Shown: piece after piece, positions 17,898 to 26,020 of the stretch
How positions within the stretch are numbered: position 1 is the stretch's first letter
Layout: each line of letters opens with the position of its first letter
Notes under the pieces: generated by a model
Told to the model about the DNA's origin: nothing
The model's database searches: none
The model's input: only the letters and a program-made list of their open reading frames with translations
DNA from: Bifidobacterium ramosum
Lineage (GTDB): Bacteria > Actinomycetota > Actinomycetes > Actinomycetales > Bifidobacteriaceae
NCBI RefSeq assembly: GCF_009299505.1
Contig: NZ_WBSM01000002.1
Span: 62,001 to 126,000, forward strand
Length of the DNA stretch: 64,000 nt
Reading direction: 5' to 3'
Position numbers and translations under genes: made by a program

Positions 17898-19166
17898 TTA
17901 TCCGTTGTACAGTGCGTCGACGGTAGTACGGATCTGATCACGGTAGGTGAACCGACGCGTAGGATCGGCAAATCCGGTACCCGGTTCGGGGGCGGGCTGG
18001 CCGAGCGGCGCGGCGGTCCAATGCGACCCCATGCGCAGCACGGCATGATGCTTGACGCTGTAATACTGCGGGTCCACGGCGATATATGAACCGGAACAGC
18101 CGATCGCCGCCGCAAGCAGATGCGGATGATAGCGTGTCGACAGCCAACGCTGGCCGGTGCGGGCCGGGAATCCACGCTCGAGAATCTCCGCGACCGGATA
18201 GAACCGCACGTTGTCGTATCCATGAGCCAGCAGATAGTCGTAGATCGGCCGGTCGATCACCGGATTGCATTCCGCAACGCCGATCGGATCGTGCACGCCG
18301 ACATTCCAGCGGTCAAGCACCGCAATAACGTGCGCGTGCAACGCCTCCGTGTCACCAATAAAATCGGACTGAATACACAGCATCGTATCCGGCAGCCCCT
18401 CGGCCGGCATGTAACAGTCCTCAAGTCCGTTCACAAAACAGTCGTCGGGTGCAAGCTTCGCGATCGGCGCAGCCGCACTATCGCCGCCGTCGTTCAGTGC
18501 GGCCAGCGTACTTTCATCCCGCACGGTGAACCGGTCGAAATCGGCGACCGCGTTACGCGCGAACGTCAGAGAATCGCCGGAAATCGGCATCAATCCCACC
18601 CCGGTGCCGACCACCGGAATGCCATGCCGGCGTGCCCACGGGCCAATCGCCAGACGTGACAGATTGCACGTCCAGTCGCCACGCATATACCCGCCGCCCA
18701 GCATATGAATCGATCGCACATCCCGCTGCAATACGCGGATGCCGGCCGCATACTGCGCTGCACGGCCCTCATCGTCAAGAGCCTCGGCGACGAACCGTGC
18801 GATGTCGTCGATCGGTCCGTCGTAGGGGAACGGATTCTCGGTGCCAAGCCGGCGCATCGTATCAGTGAACTCAACATGCGGATGCACGCCACGCAGAATC
18901 ATCGCAGCCGGGCCGGGCCGCGCACAATCGACGATCACCTCGCGATCAGGGCATCGTGAGGCCAGATACCGCAACCATTCCCGAGCAATCAGCTCGTCTC
19001 CGAAATTCGGGTACCCGGGTTCCGCGATCAGATACAGCGCCTTGCGCTTCCTCTCGGTGCCGGCACTGCCGCCGGCGCTCGCCGCCGCGGTATGGTCCGG
19101 CAAGCCGGCCGGCGCACGCCCGAATGCCCGTTTGGTGACGTCCTTCAGCTTCGTTGCGAATCCCAT
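17898..19166 (-). CDS. CsaB-like polysaccharide pyruvyltransferase
   Basis: A 422-residue protein of the polysaccharide pyruvyltransferase family, which transfers enolpyruvate from PEP to make a ketal on a sugar. Seen: LYLIAEPGYPNFGDELIA near the start of the domain (the family's 'N.GD' motif), SIHMLGGGYMRGDW in the middle, HGIPVVGTGVGLMP, DRFTVRDEST and, toward the end, LSTRYHPHLLAAAIG. There is no signal peptide, fitting a cytoplasmic enzyme. In Bacillus, CsaB pyruvylates the wall polymer to which SLH domains bind, so its place inside an array of SLH-like genes is strong contextual support. It is divergent from the GlfT2-like gene at 19259, only 92 bases away. The acceptor sugar cannot be told. 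AGAAGGAA precedes the ATG. Confidence 0.88.
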   Translation of the reverse strand: MGFATKLKDVTKRAFGRAPAGLPDHTAAASAGGSAGTERKRKALYLIAEPGYPNFGDELIAREWLRYLASRCPDREVIVDCARPGPAAMILRGVHPHVEFTDTMRRLGTENPFPYDGPIDDIARFVAEALDDEGRAAQYAAGIRVLQRDVRSIHMLGGGYMRGDWTCNLSRLAIGPWARRHGIPVVGTGVGLMPISGDSLTFARNAVADFDRFTVRDESTLAALNDGGDSAAAPIAKLAPDDCFVNGLEDCYMPAEGLPDTMLCIQSDFIGDTEALHAHVIAVLDRWNVGVHDPIGVAECNPVIDRPIYDYLLAHGYDNVRFYPVAEILERGFPARTGQRWLSTRYHPHLLAAAIGCSGSYIAVDPQYYSVKHHAVLRMGSHWTAAPLGQPAPEPGTGFADPTRRFTYRDQIRTTVDALYNG

Positions 19167-19246
19167 GCCGTTCCTTCTGTTCGCGGTCTATGTCGGTGAT
19201 ACGGACAATGATAGTGACAACTGCCCTACACAACGACACTCACCAT

Positions 19247-19252
19247 GGAGGT
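19247..19252 (+). promoter_or_regulatory. ribosome-binding site that fixes a GTG start
   Basis: GGAGGT lies six bases before the GTG at 19259. The open frame reaches upstream ATGs at 19154 and 19208, but those lack such a site, and 19154 falls inside the divergent gene. Confidence 0.75.
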
Positions 19253-19258
19253 GTACCG

Positions 19259-21247
19259 GTGTTCGTCGATCTGACGCGTCCTGTTCTGGAATCCACCACT
19301 TCCTCCTGCGCCATCAGTGGGCTGTATGTCAGATCTCCGTTTTTCAGCGGTGTTGGCCGTGGCCCGTTTAGCATTGGTGCCTATGGGTTTGCTGATTTCA
19401 TGACGTGTTTCGGATCGTTCTCGCTGGCCAAATGGCGGCTGTATACCGGGCGGCCCGATCTTACGCCCACGCTGGTGTTTGAGACCAGCGCTCCGGTGGA
19501 CGTGACGCTTACCGAAATGGCGTACCACCGTGTGGAAAAGCATGCGATAGGTCCGGTCGACGTTGAACCGGAACGTACCGCCGACGGCTGGCTGCGGTAT
19601 GTGATCGACTATCCGTCCGGTCTGGATGCGCAGGTTGTCGCGTTCACCATCGTCGCCGGTGATCAGACGGTCACGATCCGCAACGTGAGTTATGGCGTCG
19701 ATTCGGCCGATCTGCCGGCTCCGCGCGATGTGCGTATCAACATCGTCACGACCACGTTCCGCAAGGAGCGTCAGGTTACCGGCAACATCGAAACGTTGCG
19801 CTCGCAGTTGCTTGAAGTTGCGCAGTGGCATGACCATTTCCGGCTGACCGTGGTCGACAACGGTCGTACGCTGCCGGATTCCGTGAACGATGAGACGGCT
19901 GGTATTACGGTGATTCCGAACGGCAACGTGGGCGGTGCCGGCGGTTTTGCTGCGGGTATGCTGCATGCGATGGACGCCGGCTGGGCCACGCATGTGCTCA
20001 TGATGGACGACGACGTGACTGTCTGCCCGGAATCGTTCAAGCGCACGGTGCGGTTGCTTACGTATGCATCGGACGAGTATGCGGAGGCGATCATCGCCGG
20101 CGCGATGATGTCGAACGCGAACTATGAGCTGCAGCAGGAGGACTTGGGCGTGATTCAGCCTGAACGGTACCTGCAGCCGTTGAAGCCTCGACTGTTGATG
20201 GATCGCGAGTATGACATCACGATCAACGAGGAGATCATGCCCTCGCGGAACATGGTCGGCGTGTACTCGGCGTGGTGGTATTCGTGCGTGCCGATGACGA
20301 AAATCCGCGCCAACGGACTGCCGATCCCGCTGTTCTATCGCCGCGACGACGTGGAATACGGCACGCGTCTGCAGGAACACGGCACCATGCGGTTCATGAC
20401 GCTGAATGGCATCTGCGTGTGGCACGATACGTTCGACCTCAGGTGGAACCAGGCTGTGGAAGTGTATCTGTCGAACCGCAATCTGCTGATCCAACAGGCG
20501 TTCACGCCCGATCCGCTCAACGACATCAACGCGACGGTATCGTATCTGCAGAGCCTGTTCGACAACGAGAAGCATCGGTTTGGCTACGTTGCGATGGAAC
20601 TGCTGTGCGACGCGATCGACGACTACCTGCGCGGTCCCGAATACTATGAGCATCCGGTGGGGGAACGGCTGTTCATGGGCGAGGCGGCGAAGGCCGAACG
20701 GTTGCGGCCGCTGAGCGAGCTGGAAGGCGCGCCCGACCATGTGAACATGCGCGTGGTGGAGGATGCTGCGAACGATCGCAACGTGCCGTTCGAGCCGCCG
20801 GTCGAGGCTCCGGTTGCGGCTGTTGGTGCGGCTGCACCGGTGAGCTTGCCGCGGCGGGCGGTCCGCAAGTTGCGTCGGGTGGCTTTGCGTCTGGCTGGAC
20901 GGCCCATAGCTCCGACGGTCGCTCCGGTTCCGGCTCCGGTTTCCGAACCGTTGGATGATGCGTTGGGCATCATCCCGATTGACGGCCTGTGCACGCCGTG
21001 GCGCGTGATGCACCGCAAACGCCGGATTCTGGCCGTGAATCCGGCCGGCACGATGGGCGTGATCCGCGAACGTGACGATGCCCGGGCCGCCGAACTGACG
21101 GCCCGATTTGATGCGCTGATCGCGAAGCTGCGCGCCGACGGTGCGGATGGCGGCGTGGCCGCACGGTACCGTGCCGCCCGCTCGGCTATGACGACGCCTG
21201 AATTCTGGCGGGCGTATCTGGCCGAGGCGTTGAAAGAGAGTCTCTGA
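19259..21247 (+). CDS. GlfT2-like galactofuranosyltransferase (paralogue 2)
   Basis: A 662-residue protein starting with GTG at 19259. Layout as in GlfT2: N-terminal beta domain (about 1-155), then GT-A motifs INIVTTTFRKE, VVDNGRTLP, VGGAGGFAAGM, the MMDDDVTVCPESF triad near residue 247, WWYSC near 340, RRDDVEYGTR near 360 and CVWHDTF near 386. The C-terminal part differs from paralogue 1 in having an Ala/Pro/Val-rich linker (APVAAVGAAAPVSLPRRA) before the terminal helical segment. It is expected to add galactofuranose from UDP-Galf to a lipid-linked acceptor. It shares a 92-base divergent region with the pyruvyltransferase gene, suggesting joint regulation. Confidence 0.86.
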   Translation: MFVDLTRPVLESTTSSCAISGLYVRSPFFSGVGRGPFSIGAYGFADFMTCFGSFSLAKWRLYTGRPDLTPTLVFETSAPVDVTLTEMAYHRVEKHAIGPVDVEPERTADGWLRYVIDYPSGLDAQVVAFTIVAGDQTVTIRNVSYGVDSADLPAPRDVRINIVTTTFRKERQVTGNIETLRSQLLEVAQWHDHFRLTVVDNGRTLPDSVNDETAGITVIPNGNVGGAGGFAAGMLHAMDAGWATHVLMMDDDVTVCPESFKRTVRLLTYASDEYAEAIIAGAMMSNANYELQQEDLGVIQPERYLQPLKPRLLMDREYDITINEEIMPSRNMVGVYSAWWYSCVPMTKIRANGLPIPLFYRRDDVEYGTRLQEHGTMRFMTLNGICVWHDTFDLRWNQAVEVYLSNRNLLIQQAFTPDPLNDINATVSYLQSLFDNEKHRFGYVAMELLCDAIDDYLRGPEYYEHPVGERLFMGEAAKAERLRPLSELEGAPDHVNMRVVEDAANDRNVPFEPPVEAPVAAVGAAAPVSLPRRAVRKLRRVALRLAGRPIAPTVAPVPAPVSEPLDDALGIIPIDGLCTPWRVMHRKRRILAVNPAGTMGVIRERDDARAAELTARFDALIAKLRADGADGGVAARYRAARSAMTTPEFWRAYLAEALKESL

Positions 21248-21369
21248 CTGGTCTTTGATCAGCGCTGTGCTGGGACTTGTTTGTCTTGGCTTCCCTTTGT
21301 CGGGGGGAGTCATCGCGTGGCGATTGAGAGCAGCCAGAGTCCACTCACAAGCTGTTTACCTTACGGGGG

Positions 21370-21375
21370 TATACT
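21370..21375 (+). promoter_or_regulatory. probable -10 box preceded by G5
   Basis: TATACT is preceded by GGGGG (21365-21369) and lies 36 bases before the ATG at 21411. No strong -35 is seen at the normal distance. Another SLH-like gene (47925) has the same G5-TAT arrangement. Confidence 0.45.
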
Positions 21376-21410
21376 GAGGCCGGTTTTGCATTCAGGAGAA
21401 AGGACTCGAT

Positions 21411-22793
21411 ATGCAAAGCGGTATGAAGAAGGGAATCGGGGCCATTGGTGCGTTGGTCTGCTCATTGGCCATGATGATGGGCACGACCGGTACCGCTATG
21501 GCGGAATACCACGAATACCCAACGAATCAGAAGAAAACCGATCTGATTTCCGGCAGTACGATATCGAACATCACCAAGGATAGTGCCACGGTGTCGTTCA
21601 AGTACAACATCGATTCGTCGCTGAAGAACCAGATCGAGGAGATCTGCGCGGAAACCGTGGTCTCGCGCACGCTCAGCGTGGACAAGATCAAGGGCACGAT
21701 CGGTATCGCCGGCATGGGAAGCGCGAAAACTCACTGCACGCCGTACACGACGGGCTATACGTCGTCCGGTCAAAACCTGAAGGTCGCCAATAACGACACA
21801 TCAGCGCAGGGCGTCGCCACGCGGCAGAAGATCGCGGCTGTCCACACTGTTTCGGCAGTCACCATTACTGCCGATGGCAAGAACACCTTGGTTGATAACG
21901 GTGCGACGTACACTGATCTGGCGTGGCAGCGTCAGGATCTGTTCTCGGTTGACAAGGACTTGGGCGGCAAGATGTCGGGTACGCTCAGCATCGATTACAC
22001 GTCGCTGTTCCGGTCCGGTACGAAGTACGGCAACTGGGGCGAAGACTGGTGGGACAAGGTGATGAATGACCCGAACGTCACCCATGCCGATGATCCTTAC
22101 GCTTACCAGTACATCGATTTCAATGTGTGGCTTGCCGACGGCACGCTGCTGTATGATCGCGAGAACTTACCGACGTTCACGACGAAGTCCGATCAGCAGC
22201 CGGTGTCGTTTAGGGATGTGGATGCTAAGACGCCGCATGTGGATGATATCGAGTGGCTTGCCTCCGCGGGTATCTCGACCGGTTGGAGGGAGGCCGATGG
22301 CTCTGCCACGTTCCGTGGGATGAGCAGTGTGAAGCGTCAGGATATGGCGGCGTTCCTGTATCGTCTGGCCGGCAGCCCCGCGTTCGACGAGTCGAAGGCG
22401 GGGAACCCGTTCCGTGACGTCACGTCGAGGACGCCGCATTACAAGGAGATCCTGTGGCTCGCGTCGACGGGCGTGACGACCGGCTGGACGGAGAGGGACG
22501 GTTCGAGGACGTTCCGCGGGATGAACAGCGTGGTGCGCCAGGACATGGCCGCGTTCCTGCGTCGTCTGGCCGATTATGAGAAGGCCAGCCCGGCGCTGGG
22601 TGCAGACGTCGCGTTCGGGGACGTGTCCGCTTCCACTCCGCATAGCGCTGACATCGCGTGGCTGGCGAAGACGGGCGTGACGACGGGCTGGACGGAGAGG
22701 GACGGTTCGAGGACGTATCGTGGCATGAGGCCGGTGGTGCGCCAGGACATGGCCGCCTTCCTGCACAGAATGAACACCAACGTACTCAAGTAG
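21411..22793 (+). CDS. secreted SLH-like protein sharing an N-terminal domain with 6169 and 28096
   Basis: A 460-residue protein with a signal peptide (MQSGMKKGIGAIGALVCSLA), cut near AMA/EY; AGGAGAAAGGA precedes the ATG at 21411. Residues of about 40-250 form a beta-rich domain with VSFKYNIDSSLKNQIEEIC, then CTPYTTGYTSSGQ and TKYGNWGEDWWDKV. Parts of this can be aligned by eye with the protein at 28096 (LKYDYKLDAALKDKVAQIC and TKYGNWGG). Two cysteines are kept in both. Three SLH-like repeats follow (about 262-460). The 3' DNA is nearly the same as that at 30.05-30.45 kb and, inverted, at 12.78-13.33 kb. Function of the N-terminal domain is unknown. Confidence 0.85.
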   Translation: MQSGMKKGIGAIGALVCSLAMMMGTTGTAMAEYHEYPTNQKKTDLISGSTISNITKDSATVSFKYNIDSSLKNQIEEICAETVVSRTLSVDKIKGTIGIAGMGSAKTHCTPYTTGYTSSGQNLKVANNDTSAQGVATRQKIAAVHTVSAVTITADGKNTLVDNGATYTDLAWQRQDLFSVDKDLGGKMSGTLSIDYTSLFRSGTKYGNWGEDWWDKVMNDPNVTHADDPYAYQYIDFNVWLADGTLLYDRENLPTFTTKSDQQPVSFRDVDAKTPHVDDIEWLASAGISTGWREADGSATFRGMSSVKRQDMAAFLYRLAGSPAFDESKAGNPFRDVTSRTPHYKEILWLASTGVTTGWTERDGSRTFRGMNSVVRQDMAAFLRRLADYEKASPALGADVAFGDVSASTPHSADIAWLAKTGVTTGWTERDGSRTYRGMRPVVRQDMAAFLHRMNTNVLK

Positions 22794-22829
22794 TGCTCAA
22801 GCAGTACGGATTCTCTGGGCGAAGATAAT

Positions 22830-22867
22830 GAATCGGCTCTCGATGACATGCTATCGAGGGCCGATTC
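22830..22867 (+). terminator. terminator hairpin
   Basis: GAATCGGCTCTCGAT (22830-22844) pairs with 22853-22867, 36 bases after the stop at 22793. Confidence 0.75.
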
Positions 22868-23000
22868 TCATATGTTGGCGTATGCGCGTACTCGCCCATA
22901 TCTCAACAGCACGCGACGAAACGTTCATTGCATCGTCGCGCATCATTGGTCACAATGATCAGCGACAAGTAATAATCGCGCTAATGCAACAACGCGTAAC

Positions 23001-23006
23001 TATAGT
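23001..23006 (+). promoter_or_regulatory. probable -10 box
   Basis: TATAGT followed by GGGAAT lies 82 bases before the ATG at 23088; it resembles the TATAGTAGGGGG upstream of the gene at 33622. No clear -35 is visible. Confidence 0.35.
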
Positions 23007-23087
23007 GGGAATGACGCTGTCGTGACCAGTCTCCTTGGCGGAACGACCGATGGTTGCGGCAACAATCGACTAAGGAGCGAAGAAATC

Positions 23088-24344
23088 ATGGACAAGCACA
23101 CATTGATGCGGCGTCTGGCTCAGGGGACGGGAGCGATCACAGCGGTCGTCTGCCTAGCGGCTCCGCTGTCTGCAGTCGCGGCCGAACCGACGATCTCTTC
23201 GACGGACATCACCGTCGATACCGACACGTCGATCACGGTGAACGGCAAGCCGGTCGACGATCTACTGAACTACGCCGTCACCGTCACCTATGACGGCAAC
23301 GGCGCAACCGGCGGTTCCACCGCCGACACCACCGGCAAGGCCGGCGACACCCTGCGCGTGGCCAACAACGGATTCACCCGCGACGGATATACGTTCACGT
23401 CATGGAATACTCTGTCGAACGGCACCGGCATCACATTGCTGCCCAACGCGGTGATCCCCAAGCAGCTGTTGCCTACGGTGAAGCTGTATGCGCAGTGGAA
23501 GCAGAACCCGGACATCGAAATCCCGGCCGTACCGCAATCCGTGGATGACGTGAGTGTCGAAACCTTCGCCGGCACCGCTCCGGACCTGCCGTCCACGGTG
23601 ACTGTACGCTACAGCGACAACACCACCAAGCAGCTTCCGGTCACCTGGGACAGCAACCGCGACTGGACCACGACACGTCCGTCGTCGATCGGCATCACGC
23701 TGGTCGGCGCGGTCGACGTGAGCGGTGTGAAACTGCTGGCCACGGCCACGGTGACCGTGAAGGCGCCGTTCACTGATGTGAACCGTCTCACGCCGCACGA
23801 CACCGACATCTATTGGCTGTCCGGGCAGAGCATCGCGAGGGGCTACACGGATGGAACCTTCCGCGGCATGACGCCTGTCTACCGTCAGGATATGGCTGCG
23901 TTCCTGTATCGTCTGGCCGGCTCCCCGTCGTTCGACGCCAGCAAGGCGAAGAACCCATTCTCCGACGTCACCTCGGCGACGCCTCACTACAAGGAGATCC
24001 TGTGGCTGGCCTCGACCGGCATCACCACCGGTTGGGCCGAGCAGGACGGCACAGTGACCTTCCGCGGCATGAAGCCCGTCGTCCGTCAGGATATGGCTGC
24101 GTTCCTGCGCCGCTTCGCTGTGTATCAGGGTAACGCTGCAGCGGGTACGTACACGGCCTCCGACGCGGACAAGGGGCAGTTCGTGGATGTGACCGACGAT
24201 ACACCGCATGCGCAGGACATCTGGTGGCTGGCCGGCACCAAGGTCGCGACCGGATACACCAACCACACATATCGCGGCATGAATAACGTCGTCCGTCAGG
24301 ATATGGCTGCGTTCCTGCACCGTATGAAGACCAACGTCAAGTGA
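23088..24344 (+). CDS. InlB B-repeat / Ig-like / SLH-like surface protein
   Basis: Start at 23088 (MDKHTLMRRLAQG), preceded by AAGGAGCGAAG; 418 residues. The leader ends near AVAA/EP. Next comes a Listeria-Bacteroides repeat (VTYDGNGATGGST ... YTFTSWNT ... LYAQWK, about 65-145), then an Ig-like domain of the Big_4 type (VETFAGTAPDLPSTVTVRYS ... LPVTWDS, about 150-222), then three SLH-like repeats (about 226-418). The first repeat has the short form GYTDGTFRGM, nearest to canonical SLH. Such B-repeat and Ig-like domains are usually stalk or ligand-binding modules; no enzyme is present. It converges on the lysozyme gene across a perfect hairpin. Confidence 0.86.
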   Translation: MDKHTLMRRLAQGTGAITAVVCLAAPLSAVAAEPTISSTDITVDTDTSITVNGKPVDDLLNYAVTVTYDGNGATGGSTADTTGKAGDTLRVANNGFTRDGYTFTSWNTLSNGTGITLLPNAVIPKQLLPTVKLYAQWKQNPDIEIPAVPQSVDDVSVETFAGTAPDLPSTVTVRYSDNTTKQLPVTWDSNRDWTTTRPSSIGITLVGAVDVSGVKLLATATVTVKAPFTDVNRLTPHDTDIYWLSGQSIARGYTDGTFRGMTPVYRQDMAAFLYRLAGSPSFDASKAKNPFSDVTSATPHYKEILWLASTGITTGWAEQDGTVTFRGMKPVVRQDMAAFLRRFAVYQGNAAAGTYTASDADKGQFVDVTDDTPHAQDIWWLAGTKVATGYTNHTYRGMNNVVRQDMAAFLHRMKTNVK

Positions 24345-24375
24345 CCGCGACGCACGGACGGCAGTACGTGGAATG

Positions 24376-24410
24376 ACAATGGGGCTCTCCTGTCAGGAGA
24401 GCCCCATTGT
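24376..24410. terminator. 17-bp perfect hairpin between convergent genes
   Basis: ACAATGGGGCTCTCCTG and its complement are separated by a single T (the inner pairs form the loop). It lies between the stop at 24344 and the convergent stop at 24435. Confidence 0.85.
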
Positions 24411-24434
24411 CGTCATCGGCACAATGTCACGACA

Positions 24435-26000
24435 TCACGCGCCGAGATAATCCTTAAGCCGATGCAGGAACGCCGCCATATCCTGCCTCACCACGGTCTG
24501 CATGCCGCGGAACGTGGTGGAGCCGTTCGACTCCGTCCACCCCTGTGCGACGCCGCGTGAAGCCAGCCACAGCACCTCCCGATGATGCGGGGTCTTGTCG
24601 GTGACATCGGCGAACATGCTGGAGCCGTAAGGCTGCCACTTGGCTGCGGACGTATCGCCCATGTGGCTGGCAAGACGGTTCAGGAACGCCGCCATATCCT
24701 GCCTCACCACCACGCGCCCGCCGCGGAACTCCTTGCCATGCGCGGTATCCCAGCCGGTCGAGATGCCGGTCGAGGCCAGCCACAGGATCTCCTTGTAGTG
24801 CGGGGTCTTCGTGGTGACGTCGACGAACGGGTTCTTCGCCTTGCTGGCATCGAACGCGGGGGAGCCGGCCAGACGATACAGGAACGCCGCCATATCCTGT
24901 CTCACCACACCGTGCATGCCGCGGAACGTTACGGTGCCGTCGGATCCTTTCCAGCCGGTCGAGATGCCGGTCGAAGACAGCCAGACGATGTCCTGCGCGT
25001 GCGGCGTGCTCACGTTCACATCACGGAAGCCGCCAAGCGGCAGCAGACGTGCGTCGAACGCGCTGAGATCAATGGTGCCGGAGACGCCGCTGACTGTTCC
25101 CTGTGACGTGTATTGCCAGTTGAACACGCGTTTGTCCGCCGCGCTCGCCGTCGCATTGTTGCCGGTGAACGCCAGCTGTGCGCCGTATTGCGCCACCCAG
25201 GTGGTCTTCGCCCAGAGTGTGTGCGAGGCGAGCTGCTTGTTCAGATAGTTCGTGAAACTGTAGATGGACGTGTGGGTGTATCCGCGTTTGGCCATCGCCG
25301 AATCGAACGCATTGACGATCTTCTCGTATGCGGCGGGGGCACTCGGCCGCTTATCGGTGTAGCCGGTCCACGTCCAGTCCTCGAGGTCATAGTACGCCGG
25401 CAGAATGAGCTCGCCGTTGGTGACATGGTATTTGGACAGCAGGTCGGCCAAACTGCGGCCTTCCTGATAGGCGAATGTGGCGTCGTACGCGTAGCTGTAC
25501 CAGTACACGCCGAACGGGATGTGGTATTTGCGCACGGCGGCGAGATTTGCAACGAACGCCTTGTCCACGTTGTCGATGCCGTAACCGGCGCGCAGCACCA
25601 CGGCGTCCACGTCGGACGCGGCGACTTTCGCCCAGTTGATTGATGTATTGTGCTCCGATACGTCGATCACCTTGATGGCGGGGGAGAGATAGGTGCGTCC
25701 GGTGCCGTCGTGGAACGTTTTCTTGCCGTTCGACGTGCTCCAGTACGGTTTCCTGTCGGCGGCGGACCGTGCGTATGGCGAAGCGTCAGTGGCTTCGGCT
25801 TCCGCTTCGCTGCCGCCGCTCCACATATGCTGCGGATTGGGCATGGCCGTCTGATCGACGTTGACGATAGGCTGATCGGTGTCGATCGTTGTGTCCGTCG
25901 CCGTGTCGGCCACGGCATGCGGGGTCAACAGTGTCAACGCTAGCAGTGGGGCCGCGATGACGGCGGTCGCCCTACATGACTTGGTTGCATGAGATGCCAT
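24435..26000 (-). CDS. GH25 lysozyme with SLH-like anchor
   Basis: Start placed at 26000 (MASHATKSCRATAV), ahead of a hydrophobic leader cut near AVA/DT; 521 residues. Residues of about 105-320 form a glycoside hydrolase family 25 domain: IKVIDVSEHNTSINWAKV near the start (first catalytic Asp region), AVVLRAGYG, FGVYWYSYA, AYYDLEDW (acidic pair of the active site), YSFTNYL and FNWQYTSQG near the end. GH25 enzymes cut the MurNAc-GlcNAc bond of peptidoglycan. Three SLH-like repeats follow (about 325-521), which would hold the enzyme on the wall. It is the second gene of a pair: the upstream propeller gene ends at 26021, only 20 bases away, so the two are probably cotranscribed. Self-remodelling and attack on rivals are both possible. 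Confidence 0.9.
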   Translation of the reverse strand: MASHATKSCRATAVIAAPLLALTLLTPHAVADTATDTTIDTDQPIVNVDQTAMPNPQHMWSGGSEAEAEATDASPYARSAADRKPYWSTSNGKKTFHDGTGRTYLSPAIKVIDVSEHNTSINWAKVAASDVDAVVLRAGYGIDNVDKAFVANLAAVRKYHIPFGVYWYSYAYDATFAYQEGRSLADLLSKYHVTNGELILPAYYDLEDWTWTGYTDKRPSAPAAYEKIVNAFDSAMAKRGYTHTSIYSFTNYLNKQLASHTLWAKTTWVAQYGAQLAFTGNNATASAADKRVFNWQYTSQGTVSGVSGTIDLSAFDARLLPLGGFRDVNVSTPHAQDIVWLSSTGISTGWKGSDGTVTFRGMHGVVRQDMAAFLYRLAGSPAFDASKAKNPFVDVTTKTPHYKEILWLASTGISTGWDTAHGKEFRGGRVVVRQDMAAFLNRLASHMGDTSAAKWQPYGSSMFADVTDKTPHHREVLWLASRGVAQGWTESNGSTTFRGMQTVVRQDMAAFLHRLKDYLGA

Positions 26001-26020
26001 GAAAAAGACGCTCCTTGTGG

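Noticed and set aside
19226-21313. Long antisense frame opposite GlfT2-like paralogue 2
   Set aside because: The sense strand has a full set of glycosyltransferase motifs; the antisense product is basic and without pattern.
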